A stretch of DNA of 64,000 nucleotides from Butyrivibrio sp. (GTDB lineage: Bacteria > Bacillota > Clostridia > Lachnospirales > Lachnospiraceae): assembly GCA_015056565.1 (NCBI GenBank), contig SVGB01000013.1, positions 1-64,000 on the forward strand. Reading direction: 5' to 3'. A program made the position numbers and the translations under genes. The stretch's first letter is position 1; the number at the start of each line of letters is the position of its first letter. Below, piece after piece: positions 8,924-17,362 of the stretch. Under the pieces are notes generated by a model. It did not search any database and had not been told where the DNA came from. It worked only from the letters and a program-made list of their open reading frames with translations.

Positions 8924-8968
8924 GAGCTGTTTACTGCAAAAAAGTGCACAGTAAGCAGTTCTTTTTTT
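8924..8968 (+). terminator. Orphan intrinsic terminator upstream of the kdu operon
   Basis: GAGCTGTTTACTG at 8924-8936 pairs with CAGTAAGCAGTTC at 8949-8961 (two G-T pairs) and is followed by seven T residues. No + strand gene ends here: the nearest is the XRE gene about 700 bp upstream, which has its own terminator. It may insulate the kdu promoter or end a small RNA antisense to the lipoprotein leader. Confidence 0.65.
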
Positions 8969-9004
8969 CTGGCAATTTTTGCAATGTTATTACGAAATGG
9001 ACAT

Positions 9005-9012
9005 GATAGAAT
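9005..9012 (+). promoter_or_regulatory. kduI: Candidate kdu promoter P1 (extended -10)
   Basis: TGATAGAAT contains a TG one base before TAGAAT (9007-9012), the extended -10 pattern. The -35 region is weak. Transcription would start near 9019, right at the cre-like box, so a bound repressor there would block it. Confidence 0.4.
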
Positions 9013-9019
9013 AGAAACG

Positions 9020-9033
9020 TGAAAGCACTTACA
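9020..9033 (+). promoter_or_regulatory. cre-like (CcpA) box upstream of kduI
   Basis: TGAAAGCACTTACA matches the Bacillus cre consensus TGWAANCGNTNWCA at all defined positions except one (A for the central G). It lies just after candidate promoter P1 and about 54 bp before the second promoter's -35. Carbon catabolite control of pectin-uronate catabolism would make sense. A LacI-family regulator other than CcpA could also bind such a site. Confidence 0.5.
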
Positions 9034-9086
9034 TTAGTCAAGATTTGCAACTTTTTGACCTAAATATGAAGTGAAATTGAATATTG

Positions 9087-9116
9087 TTTACACTATGATG
9101 ATAGTGGTTTTATAAG
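9087..9116 (+). promoter_or_regulatory. kduI: Candidate kdu promoter P2
   Basis: TTTACA at 9087-9092 and TATAAG at 9111-9116 are separated by 18 bp, giving a start near 9123, just ahead of the kduI ribosome site. The leader would be very short, about 15 nucleotides. Confidence 0.45.
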
Positions 9117-9138
9117 ATTTCATGTATTGGAGGTAGTT

Positions 9139-10002
9139 ATGGAACTTAGAACAGCATGTTCACCTAAGGACGAGAAGTACTATGACACCAAGAGACTCAG
9201 AGAGGAATTCCTCATCGACGACCTGTTTAAACCAGATGATATCAAGCTTGTATACAGCCACATCGACAGGATCATCACAGGCTCTGCAGTTCCTGTAAAC
9301 AAGGAGCTCAAGCTTACAGCAGGCGATGAACTGCGCGCCGAGTATTTCCTTCAGAGAAGAGAAATGGGTGTTATCAATATCGGTGGAGATGGCATCATCA
9401 CCATTGATGGTAAAAAGTATGAGGTAGAGTACAAGCAGGGCATGTACATAGGAATGGGCTCAAAAGATATCTCTTTTGCCAGCAAGGATCCTAAAACCCC
9501 TGCAAAGTTCTACATAAACAGCGCACCTGCCCACAAGACATATCCAACAGTTCTCATTAAGAGAGAGGGCACACCTTCTGAAGATGTTGTGATCATCAAG
9601 GATGAGAACAAGAAGGAACTTGGAAGCCTTGAGCAGGCCAATCACAGAGTCATCAACAAGTACATTCTTCCAAGCCAGGTTGAGACCTGCCAGCTGGAGA
9701 TGGGTATGACTGAGCTTAAGCCAGGCAGCGTATGGAACACAATGCCATGCCACACCCACGATCGCAGAATGGAAGTTTATCTGTACTTTGATATCCCTGA
9801 GGATGCTCTTGTAATGCACTTTATGGGAGAGCCTACAGAGACAAGACACATCATCATGAGAAATGAGCAGGCAGTTATAAGCCCAAGCTGGTCAATCCAC
9901 TCAGGGTGCGGCACACAGGCTTACACATTTATCTGGGGAATGGTTGGAGAAAACCAGGACTTCGATGACATGGACGACTGCGCAATGACAGATCTTATGT
10001 AA
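9139..10002 (+). CDS. kduI: 5-keto-4-deoxyuronate isomerase
   Basis: The 287-residue cupin-fold enzyme isomerises 5-keto-4-deoxyuronate (4-deoxy-L-threo-5-hexosulose uronate) to 3-deoxy-D-glycero-2,5-hexodiulosonate in breakdown of unsaturated galacturonate from pectin. The family's metal-binding stretch CHTHDRRMEVYLYFD, with two His and a Glu, is present, and the C-terminal GENQDFDDMD motif is intact. The start at 9139 follows GGAGG at 9129-9133; the ATG at 9127 lies before that box. It heads kduI-kduD-eda-kdgK, which completes the route to pyruvate and glyceraldehyde 3-phosphate. Confidence 0.96.
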   Translation: MELRTACSPKDEKYYDTKRLREEFLIDDLFKPDDIKLVYSHIDRIITGSAVPVNKELKLTAGDELRAEYFLQRREMGVINIGGDGIITIDGKKYEVEYKQGMYIGMGSKDISFASKDPKTPAKFYINSAPAHKTYPTVLIKREGTPSEDVVIIKDENKKELGSLEQANHRVINKYILPSQVETCQLEMGMTELKPGSVWNTMPCHTHDRRMEVYLYFDIPEDALVMHFMGEPTETRHIIMRNEQAVISPSWSIHSGCGTQAYTFIWGMVGENQDFDDMDDCAMTDLM

Positions 10003-10049
10003 TTTTTCACTTGTAAACAATAAACATTTACTTATAGGAGGGTAATAAA

Positions 10050-10907
10050 ATGGGAGACTTTTTAAAGAACTTTTCACTTGAAGGTAAGATAGCATGGATC
10101 ACAGGTGCTTCTTATGGACTTGGACTTGCATATGCAGTAGCTTATGCAGAGTCAGGAGCTAAGATCGTATTTAACGACATCAACCAGGAGCTTGTAGACA
10201 AGGGACTTGCTGAGTACAAAAAGCGCGGCATCGACGTTTACGGTGCTGTATGTGATGTAACAAAAGAGGACCAGGTTGTTAAGTTTGTTGCTGACGCTGA
10301 GAAGGCAATGGGCGGAACAATTGATATCCTTGTTAACAACGCAGGTATCATCAAGAGAATCCCTATGACAGAGATGACTGTTGATCAGTGGCAGCAGGTT
10401 ATTGATGTAGACCTTACAGGTCCTTTCATCTGCTCCAAGGCAGTTCTTCCTGCAATGATCAAGAAGGGCAGCGGCAAGATCATCAATGCATGCTCAATGA
10501 TGTCTGAGTTTGGCCGTGAGACAGTTTCTGCTTATGCAGCAGCTAAGGGCGGTCTTAAGATGCTCACAAGAAATATCTGCTCTGAGTATGGTCAGTACAA
10601 CATCCAGTGCAACGCCATTGGACCTGGCTACATCGCAACACCTCAGACAGCACCTCTTCGTGAGAAACAGCCTGATGGATCAATGCATCCATTCGACAGA
10701 TTTATCCGTTCCAAGACACCTGCTCAGAGATGGGGCAAGACTGAGGACCTTATGGGACTGGCAGTATTCCTTGCTTCACCAGCATCTGATTTCATCAATG
10801 GTCAGGTAGTTTATATTGACGGTGGTATTTCTGCTTACATTGGACAGGATCCTAACAACCTTGATCCAAGTAAGTTCACAGATATTGATGAGAATGAAGC
10901 ACAGTAA
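10050..10907 (+). CDS. kduD: 2-dehydro-3-deoxy-D-gluconate 5-dehydrogenase (SDR)
   Basis: The 285-residue short-chain dehydrogenase has the cofactor motif TGASYGLG, the NNAG motif, a catalytic serine in NACSMMSEFG and YAAAK with the catalytic Tyr and Lys. It would reduce 3-deoxy-D-glycero-2,5-hexodiulosonate to 2-keto-3-deoxygluconate. At 285 residues it is about 30 longer than classical KduD, with an insertion around residues 205-225 and a longer tail, so it resembles gluconate 5-dehydrogenase relatives too. Its place directly behind kduI favours the KduD role. AGGAGG precedes the start. Confidence 0.9.
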   Translation: MGDFLKNFSLEGKIAWITGASYGLGLAYAVAYAESGAKIVFNDINQELVDKGLAEYKKRGIDVYGAVCDVTKEDQVVKFVADAEKAMGGTIDILVNNAGIIKRIPMTEMTVDQWQQVIDVDLTGPFICSKAVLPAMIKKGSGKIINACSMMSEFGRETVSAYAAAKGGLKMLTRNICSEYGQYNIQCNAIGPGYIATPQTAPLREKQPDGSMHPFDRFIRSKTPAQRWGKTEDLMGLAVFLASPASDFINGQVVYIDGGISAYIGQDPNNLDPSKFTDIDENEAQ

Positions 10908-10946
10908 TTAAATGTAAATAGTTATAAGGAAAGAAAGGTAATAACA

Positions 10947-11909
10947 ATGGATAAGATTTGTGAAGAGCTTTACAAAATTGGTATTGTGCCTGTAATCGCA
11001 ATCGATGACGCTAAGGACGCTGAGCCCTTAGCAGAGGCACTTATTAAGGGCGGACTTCCTGCTGCTGAGGTTACATTCAGAACTGCAGCTGCAGAGGAGG
11101 CTATCAGGATCATTTCTCAGAAATTCCCTGAGATGATCGTAGGAGCCGGCACTGTACTTAACAAAGAACAGGCTGACCGCGCCAAGGCAGCAGGTGCCAA
11201 GTTCATCGTTAGCCCTGGATTCAACAGATCAAACGTTGAGTACATCCAGTCAATCGGTGTTCCTGTAGTTCCTGGAACAGCTTCTCCTGGAGAGGTTGAG
11301 CAGGCTATCGAGCTGGGACTTGACTGTGTTAAGTTCTTCCCTGCAGAGCAGAACGGCGGTATTGCCAAGATCAAGGCTATGGCTGCTCCATACACCAAGA
11401 TGCACTTCATGCCAACTGGCGGAGTTACCAAGGACAACTTAAACGACTACCTTGGATTTAACAAGGTATTCTGCTGTGGTGGTACCTGGATGGTTAAAAA
11501 AGACATGATCGCAGCTGGCAAGTTCGACAAGATTGAAGAGATGACAAGGGATGCAGTTAATGCAATGCTTGGCTTCAAGCTTAAGCACGTTGGAATCAAC
11601 CAGAATGATGCATCTGCTGCAGAGGCAGTAGCTGATAAGTTTGATAACCTCTTTGGATTCACCAAGAAGGTTGGCAATTCTTCAGTATTTGCAGGATCTT
11701 TTGTTGAGGTTATGAAGGCTAAGGGCCGTGGAGAGTGCGGTCATATCGCTATTGGATGCAATAACGTTGACAGAGCTGTTTATCACCTTTCAAAGCAGGG
11801 CGTTAAATTTGATGAGTCATCATTTGCATATGATGCTGATAACCACCTTAAGGTTGCTTATCTTGCTGACGATTTCGGCGGATTTGCAGTACACCTTGGA
11901 TTAAATTGA
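10947..11909 (+). CDS. eda: KDPG/KHG aldolase fused to a VOC-like domain
   Basis: Residues 1 to about 205 form a class I aldolase of the Eda family: AEVTFRT, VGAGTVLN, the Schiff-base lysine in CVKFFPAE, and MPTGGV. It splits 2-keto-3-deoxy-6-phosphogluconate into pyruvate and glyceraldehyde 3-phosphate. Plain Eda proteins are about 210 residues; here a further 110 residues start at KLKHVGINQND and end HIAIGCNNVDRAVYHL...GGFAVHLGLN, a single glyoxalase/VOC-like unit. The extra domain may help oligomerisation or bind a metal or ligand. It lies between kduD and kdgK, so the substrate is supplied by the next gene. Confidence 0.93.
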   Translation: MDKICEELYKIGIVPVIAIDDAKDAEPLAEALIKGGLPAAEVTFRTAAAEEAIRIISQKFPEMIVGAGTVLNKEQADRAKAAGAKFIVSPGFNRSNVEYIQSIGVPVVPGTASPGEVEQAIELGLDCVKFFPAEQNGGIAKIKAMAAPYTKMHFMPTGGVTKDNLNDYLGFNKVFCCGGTWMVKKDMIAAGKFDKIEEMTRDAVNAMLGFKLKHVGINQNDASAAEAVADKFDNLFGFTKKVGNSSVFAGSFVEVMKAKGRGECGHIAIGCNNVDRAVYHLSKQGVKFDESSFAYDADNHLKVAYLADDFGGFAVHLGLN

Positions 11910-11930
11910 GAAAGTTGAGAGGATATCATT

Positions 11931-12956
11931 ATGGCAAAAAAGGTAATTACATTTGGTGAGATCATGCTGCGTCTGCAGCCAGATAACTATTTAAGATTCG
12001 TACAGGTAGACCATCTTGAGGCTACATTTGGCGGCGGAGAGGCTAACGTATCAGTTTCTCTTGCTAACTATGGTCTTGATTCTGTATACGTAACCAAGCT
12101 TCCTAAGCACGAGATCGGACAGGCAGCTGTTAACTCTCTTAGAAAGTACGGCGTTGACACTTCTAAGATCACAAGAGGTGGCGACAGAGTAGGTATCTAC
12201 TTCAACGAGAAGGGTGCTTCTCAGAGAGGTTCAAAGTGCATCTATGACAGAGCTCATTCAGCAATTGCTGAGGCATCTCCTGCAGACTTCAACTGGGATG
12301 AGATCTTTGAGGGTGCTGAGTGGTTCCACTTTACAGGAATCACACCAGCTGTAAGTGATTCTCTTGCAGCTATTACATTAGAGGCTTGTAAGAAGGCTAA
12401 AGAGCATGGCCTTACAGTTTCCTGTGACCTTAACTACAGAGGTAAGCTCTGGAGCAAGGAGAAGGCAGGCAAGGTTATGGGCGAGCTCTGCCAGTACGTT
12501 GACGTATGCATCGCTAATGAAGAGGATGCTAATGATGTATTTGGTATCGCTGCTTCTTCAACAGATGTTACAACAGGTAAGCTTAACAGAGAGGGCTACA
12601 TCGAGGTTGCTCAGAAGCTCACAGATAAGTTTGGCTTCAAGAAGGTAGCTATCACACTCAGAGAGAGTATCTCAGCTAACGACAACAACTGGAGCGCTAT
12701 GCTCTATACTGATGGACAGGCATACTTCTCCAAGAAGTACGCTCTTCACATCGTTGACCGTGTTGGAGGAGGAGATTCCTTCGGCGGTGGACTTATCTAC
12801 AGCTGTGTAAACGGCTTTGGACCACAGGAGACAATCGAGTTTGCTGTTGCTGCATCTGCACTTAAGCACTCAATCGAGGGCGACTTCAACCTTGTAACTG
12901 TTGACGAGGTTAACAAGCTCGCTGGTGGCGACGGATCAGGACGTATCCAGAGATAA
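11931..12956 (+). CDS. kdgK: 2-keto-3-deoxygluconate kinase (PfkB family)
   Basis: The 341-residue ribokinase-fold sugar kinase phosphorylates 2-keto-3-deoxygluconate to the substrate of the aldolase upstream. It has the N-terminal GGGEANVSVSLA sugar-binding region and the C-terminal PfkB signature RVGGGDSFGGGL with the catalytic Asp. The spacing to eda is 21 bp with GAGAGGA as ribosome site. It ends the operon and is followed by a terminator. The context makes KDG the likely substrate; fructose or another keto-sugar would be a less good fit. Confidence 0.93.
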   Translation: MAKKVITFGEIMLRLQPDNYLRFVQVDHLEATFGGGEANVSVSLANYGLDSVYVTKLPKHEIGQAAVNSLRKYGVDTSKITRGGDRVGIYFNEKGASQRGSKCIYDRAHSAIAEASPADFNWDEIFEGAEWFHFTGITPAVSDSLAAITLEACKKAKEHGLTVSCDLNYRGKLWSKEKAGKVMGELCQYVDVCIANEEDANDVFGIAASSTDVTTGKLNREGYIEVAQKLTDKFGFKKVAITLRESISANDNNWSAMLYTDGQAYFSKKYALHIVDRVGGGDSFGGGLIYSCVNGFGPQETIEFAVAASALKHSIEGDFNLVTVDEVNKLAGGDGSGRIQR

Positions 12957-12988
12957 GTAAGTTCACAAAAAATTACTAAAATTATTCA

Positions 12989-13029
12989 AAAAGCACCATG
13001 TTTTCTGTTTTAAAACATGGTGCTTTTTT
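12989..13029 (+). terminator. Intrinsic terminator of the kdu/kdg operon
   Basis: AAAAGCACCATGTTTT at 12989-13004 pairs with AAAACATGGTGCTTTT at about 13012-13027, with a T-run to 13029. It closes kduI-kduD-eda-kdgK. Confidence 0.93.
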
Positions 13030-13084
13030 GTATAATAAAAATGCGGGTTTGTTTTTATATAAAATTGCCCGTTAAGGAGACAAG

Positions 13085-14248
13085 GTGCAAATACCCGGTT
13101 GGATAATCCTCAATTTTTATACCGCACTTTTGTTAGTCCTTCTTTTGATATTTGAGAGAAAGACAATTCATACTACTGCGGGTGACAGGTTTGTAAGTAT
13201 CGATGTTATGACGCTTATTCTGCTTGCCTGCGAAACTATAGGACACATCGGGGAGCTTTATCCGGAGCAATATCTTTTTCTTACCAAGATAGGGTACTAC
13301 GTCATATATGCACTGGACCCTGCGGATTATCTTTTTGCGATTCTTTATATTAATTGCTGGCTTAGTGATACAGGCAGGACAAAGGGTAGGAAGTATTTTG
13401 TCCTTTCATATTGGATATTTGTTGTCGCTAATTTGGTTCTGGTAACTGTTTCCACATTATTTAATCTCAAATGGTTTTACTATTTTGATGAAACCACATA
13501 TTTAAGAGGGCCATTGTTTTTGTACAGGGCAGTGCTGCTGATGTTGTTCTGCTTATTGCTTTCCGTTTATACAGTCATTTATAGGGGAAGTATTTTTGCA
13601 GATTATAGAGGGGCTATTTTTTCACTTCCAACGCTGGCAGCAATAGGAGCTCTTTTGCAGGTTTTGTTTCCTGATATGAATATGACCTATGCCTCTATAG
13701 CTATAGGACTTCTGATCCTCTTTTTCCAGCTGCAGAGCAAGAACCTTGATGTGGATTACCTTACTGGAGCCCTCAACAGAAGAGGACTTGATATTCGTCT
13801 GGAGGAGGCTATAAGGAACGCACAGTTAAGTGACCGGACTTTTTCAGCTATCATGCTGGATCTGGACCACTTCAAACAGATCAATGACACATACGGACAT
13901 ATTGAGGGTGATTATGCCCTTAAGAAGGTGGCAGAGATCCTGTTTCAGGTTTTTTCCCAGGAGGCTTCCATCGGAAGATTTGGAGGAGATGAGTTCTGTA
14001 TCCTTACGGAAGTACAGGATGAGAGAGCTCTTTCCGATATTGTGGACATAGTAGAGGATGAGCTTGACAAGTGGAATTATAAAAAAGAAAAGCCCTACAA
14101 AGTAGAAGTTAGTATGGGAAGTATGGTCTATGACCCTGAAACAAAAATGAATGCAAAAGAGTTCCAGATGGCAATTGATGAGCTTATGTATAATCAGAAG
14201 CGCAAGCACCATCTGGCCGATAATAGAAGACAAGGTGAGGAACAATAA
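13085..14248 (+). CDS. Membrane-bound diguanylate cyclase (GGDEF)
   Basis: The 387-residue protein has six to eight hydrophobic segments in its first 215 residues and a C-terminal GGDEF domain. The active site GRFGGDEF (GGDEF at residues 300-304) and the metal-binding LDLDHFKQIND are intact, so it should make c-di-GMP. The RxxD inhibitory site expected five residues before GGDEF is missing (QEAS there), so product feedback is probably lost. The start is GTG at 13085 behind AAGGAG. The stop is immediately followed by the ATG of the HD-GYP gene, so synthesis and breakdown of c-di-GMP are coupled. The membrane part presumably senses a signal; it is not recognised. Confidence 0.93.
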   Translation: MQIPGWIILNFYTALLLVLLLIFERKTIHTTAGDRFVSIDVMTLILLACETIGHIGELYPEQYLFLTKIGYYVIYALDPADYLFAILYINCWLSDTGRTKGRKYFVLSYWIFVVANLVLVTVSTLFNLKWFYYFDETTYLRGPLFLYRAVLLMLFCLLLSVYTVIYRGSIFADYRGAIFSLPTLAAIGALLQVLFPDMNMTYASIAIGLLILFFQLQSKNLDVDYLTGALNRRGLDIRLEEAIRNAQLSDRTFSAIMLDLDHFKQINDTYGHIEGDYALKKVAEILFQVFSQEASIGRFGGDEFCILTEVQDERALSDIVDIVEDELDKWNYKKEKPYKVEVSMGSMVYDPETKMNAKEFQMAIDELMYNQKRKHHLADNRRQGEEQ

Positions 14249-15511
14249 ATGAAGCTTGATAAGACATCAGAGACTTTACTGGTTTTTATGGCTGTTCTTG
14301 TCATTATAGTAACTGCGTACTACGTAGAAGATATCAGCCTTAGAAACAATGTCTCTCTTGAATACAATCAGGATATGAGTCTTACTGGAGTCAGACTTTC
14401 TGACAAGGTTTACAGTACCTGCCAGAAGGTTAAACAATGGAAAAATGCCAAGGATTTTGGCCTTCAGTTTGAGTTCACCCTCTACAACAATGAGAGGTCC
14501 AACATCAGTAACTGGACCATTGAGATGGAGGTTCCTGAGGATGCTGAGATCGCTGACTGCTGGAATGCTGGCACCAGCGTAAAAGATGGGATCTTATACC
14601 TGACCCCGCTTTCCTATAACTCCATCATCCCCAATAATGATCAGATCACCTTTGGCTTTATCATAAATACCAAGGATAACACCTTCTCTCCTACATTTAT
14701 GCATCTTGTGGGATACAAGGCAGCTATTGTTTCAGACTCAGCGATCAAGAGACTTATTTACATAGCCTTTGTAATCTGGGCAGTTCTCTTTGTTGGATTC
14801 TTTGTAACAAGGTTCAACTTAAAGAACTACAGAGAAAAGCAAAAGACAGACGTAAAGATCATCCTTCAGTCAATGAATACTTTCATCAACTTCATTGATG
14901 CCAAGGATCCATACACCAGGGGCCATTCAAGGCGAGTTGCCATGTACGCAGCTGAGATTGCCAAGAGAATGCACTTATCAGAGGATGAGGTTCAGAATGT
15001 TTACTACGCGGGACTTCTCCATGACGCAGGCAAGATCAGTGTTCCAGATGCTGTTCTTAACAAGCCTGGAAAACTTACTGATGACGAGAGACGCCAGATC
15101 CAGGAACACACCATCGCAGGTGGAGATATGCTCAAGCAGCTCTCATCCCTTCGGGGAATCAGAGAGACAGCTCTTTATCACCACGAGAGATATGATGGCA
15201 AGGGCTATCCTGAGGGACTTAAGGGAGAGGCGATTCCTCTTTATGCAAGAATTGTTGGTGTTGCAGATTCCTACGATGCCATGTCCAGTAACAGAGTCTA
15301 CCGAAGACACCTTAACAAGGACGAGATCATCGAAGAGATCCAACAGGGCGCTGGAACCCAGTTTGATCCAAACATCGTAGTTTACATGATCGATATGATC
15401 AACGATGGATATGTCAATGTCGTTAAGATGGAGACAGCAGAGCGCGAAGAAGGTCGTGGAGACTTCCACCTCACAGAAGATGATATCCCGGGAGTATATA
15501 TGGGACTTTGA
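14249..15511 (+). CDS. HD-GYP phosphodiesterase with CBM2-like outer domain
   Basis: The 420-residue protein has an N-terminal TM segment (about 9-25), an extracytoplasmic domain (about 30-165), a second TM (about 168-188) and a cytoplasmic HD-GYP domain (about 200-405). The latter has DAKDPYTRGHSRRV, HDAGK (His258, Asp259) and HHERYDGKGYP (311-321), all needed for c-di-GMP hydrolysis. The outer domain reads like a family 2 carbohydrate-binding module: ISNWTIEMEVP, DCWNAG and SYNSIIPNNDQITFGFIIN match the NGW, WNA and YN-I-PG-FGF pattern. It may bind polysaccharide and set c-di-GMP level. Its start directly abuts the stop of the GGDEF gene. Confidence 0.92.
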   Translation: MKLDKTSETLLVFMAVLVIIVTAYYVEDISLRNNVSLEYNQDMSLTGVRLSDKVYSTCQKVKQWKNAKDFGLQFEFTLYNNERSNISNWTIEMEVPEDAEIADCWNAGTSVKDGILYLTPLSYNSIIPNNDQITFGFIINTKDNTFSPTFMHLVGYKAAIVSDSAIKRLIYIAFVIWAVLFVGFFVTRFNLKNYREKQKTDVKIILQSMNTFINFIDAKDPYTRGHSRRVAMYAAEIAKRMHLSEDEVQNVYYAGLLHDAGKISVPDAVLNKPGKLTDDERRQIQEHTIAGGDMLKQLSSLRGIRETALYHHERYDGKGYPEGLKGEAIPLYARIVGVADSYDAMSSNRVYRRHLNKDEIIEEIQQGAGTQFDPNIVVYMIDMINDGYVNVVKMETAEREEGRGDFHLTEDDIPGVYMGL

Positions 15512-15522
15512 TAGGAATAATA

Positions 15523-15560
15523 GCCCGCCAAGCGTTAGAATGTGCCTTGGCGGACTTTTT
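15523..15560 (+). terminator. Terminator after the HD-GYP gene
   Basis: CCGCCAAG at 15525-15532 pairs with CTTGGCGG at 15546-15553 and runs into ACTTTTT. It lies between convergent genes. The T-run favours the + strand; the - strand side is less clear. Confidence 0.8.
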
Positions 15561-15569
15561 GTTTATATG

Positions 15570-17162
15570 TTACAGCAAGTGCCCCTGAAGATGACCTTCG
15601 AATTCCTGAAAGTAGGTCTCTTCAATCTTGCGCATGAATACGGTGACTTCATTAGGCTCAAAGAAGAGCTGAAAATGTACGCTACCTACGCATTCGCCGA
15701 TGAGATGGGCCTTGATATAGAGAACATTGTCGCGGCTCCACATGCCACCTGCGGTGTAGGGAATATTGTAGATGGGAAAAGAGCCTTCACACATACTTCC
15801 GATACCGAAGTTTATAGTGCATGTTCTGGCACCCTGTTTAAAAGAAATTGCAGAAGAGCCATGTTCATCCAATGTGATGGCAAGCTCATCAAAACCTGAT
15901 TTATTGGCATCAAGCCTGTATTTTAAGTTAACATGATCAGATATGACTTCCTTATTGCGGTTTCCATCGTCATTTCCATCATTGCCTGTACTGCCAATTG
16001 TATTTGTAATCTCCTTTATGAATAATGGGATATCATTGCGGGGAGAGTAAGCCCCAGTATATCTATAATTTTCCGGAAGCCTGGGAGGTGCGATCTGCAA
16101 TGTATTTGCGTAGGAGAGAAGGTCTGCGTAGGACGATTCTGCGGAGCAAATTCCATTCCCTGCAAGTCCCTTTGCACGGGACTCTTCACCAGAGCTTTCC
16201 AGCAGATTCTCATATATCGCATCATATATCACCTGGTTTCCGCCAGCGATTCCCTGAGTATCAGCAGTTGTCATTATCAGCATATTCTCCCTGGGAAGGC
16301 TGATTCCAAGCTGGCCGCCCATACCGTATAGGACAAAGCCGCCCTTTTCATTCTGCCAGATCTGCATTCCGTAGCCCTGCATCTCGCTGGGAACAGGACC
16401 TGTAACAAAGGTATCTGAGATATTGGATGTGGCCTCTTTGACAAATTCTTCCGGCAAAAGAGATCTTTCCTCTCCGTCATTACAAACAATGCGGCCCTTC
16501 TTACTTAAGATATACAAAAACTTAAGGACGTCCATTGGTGTCGCCATAAGGCCGGAGCCTCCGATGGATACGCCAAACGGGTCCTTCACCATATATGAAT
16601 CAGCGCTGAAATCCACGTATTTAAGCATGCGCTCCTTCATGTAGCTAAGCATATCGGTGCCTGATAATTTCTCCACCAGAGCACACAATACATGGGCAGA
16701 AGACGTATCATAGTGGAATACGGTTCCTGGCTTGTGGGTAGGAGGCACGATAAAAAAGCTCTTTACCCAGTCGTCTTTCATATTGACCTTGTAGGTGGTG
16801 GAGGCGTGACAGGTCCGCATCTGAAGCATGTTGCGGATGGTCATCATCTTGATGTAGGGGTGGGTATCCGCAGTGACATACTCCGGGAAGTAGTCACAAA
16901 TAGGATCATCAAGCCCTATTTTCCCCTCCATGGTCAAAAGAGCTATCGCCGCCGCAGTAAAACTCTTGCTTATGGAAAACATCCTGTGAAGGGTGTCTTT
17001 TTCATACGGTGCGTAATACTTTTCAAAAACAAGCCTGTCATCTTTTAAGATGAGCAGGCTGTGCATTGGGATATTTCTTTTATCTAAACGCTCAAGAACT
17101 TTCTTTATCTTATCTGGATCTATGCCTGCAACCTGTGGCAGGGCTCTGTCAAACTCAAACAT
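15570..17162 (-). CDS. Beta-lactamase-fold serine hydrolase
   Basis: The 530-residue protein belongs to the class C beta-lactamase/DD-peptidase-like esterase family (PF00144). The N-terminal 350 residues carry the nucleophile motif SISK (Ser63, Lys66), preceded by HRMF, and YDTSS as the second catalytic motif; the third motif is probably GMGGQLG. A C-terminal domain of about 150 residues is not recognised. There is no signal peptide, so it should be cytoplasmic. AAGGAG precedes the start on the - strand. A second member lies at 39490-41388. Substrates of this family are diverse (esters, peptides, lactams) and cannot be inferred here. Confidence 0.87.
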   Translation of the reverse strand: MFEFDRALPQVAGIDPDKIKKVLERLDKRNIPMHSLLILKDDRLVFEKYYAPYEKDTLHRMFSISKSFTAAAIALLTMEGKIGLDDPICDYFPEYVTADTHPYIKMMTIRNMLQMRTCHASTTYKVNMKDDWVKSFFIVPPTHKPGTVFHYDTSSAHVLCALVEKLSGTDMLSYMKERMLKYVDFSADSYMVKDPFGVSIGGSGLMATPMDVLKFLYILSKKGRIVCNDGEERSLLPEEFVKEATSNISDTFVTGPVPSEMQGYGMQIWQNEKGGFVLYGMGGQLGISLPRENMLIMTTADTQGIAGGNQVIYDAIYENLLESSGEESRAKGLAGNGICSAESSYADLLSYANTLQIAPPRLPENYRYTGAYSPRNDIPLFIKEITNTIGSTGNDGNDDGNRNKEVISDHVNLKYRLDANKSGFDELAITLDEHGSSAISFKQGARTCTINFGIGSMCEGSFPIYNIPYTAGGMWSRDNVLYIKAHLIGECVGSVHFQLFFEPNEVTVFMRKIEETYFQEFEGHLQGHLL

Positions 17163-17235
17163 CTTTTGACTCCTTAGCTTCTTGTATGGTCTTATCCCGG
17201 GAAATCTTAAACATGGACTCGAGGTTTTCTGATAT

Positions 17236-17257
17236 CCATGAAAAGATTATATCATGG
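17236..17257. promoter_or_regulatory. 22-bp palindrome between divergent genes
   Basis: CCATGA at 17236-17241 and TCATGG at 17252-17257 are perfect inverted arms with a 10-bp AT-rich centre, the size of a dimeric repressor site. It lies 74 bp upstream of the serine hydrolase start and 45 bp before the -35 of the opposite gene, so it could control either. Confidence 0.35.
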
Positions 17258-17301
17258 ACGCTGCATAACATGTTACTGTAACTGTAACTGGTCAACTCCT
17301 G

Positions 17302-17330
17302 TTGAAAGAATTGCACCTCTAGTTTATAAT
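17302..17330 (+). promoter_or_regulatory. Strong sigma-A-type promoter
   Basis: TTGAAA at 17302-17307 and a perfect TATAAT at 17325-17330 are separated by 17 bp. Transcription would start near 17337, 26 bp before the 131-residue gene. Confidence 0.8.
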
Positions 17331-17362
17331 TGGTAATTGACAAAAGTTTTTGTGAGGTAATT

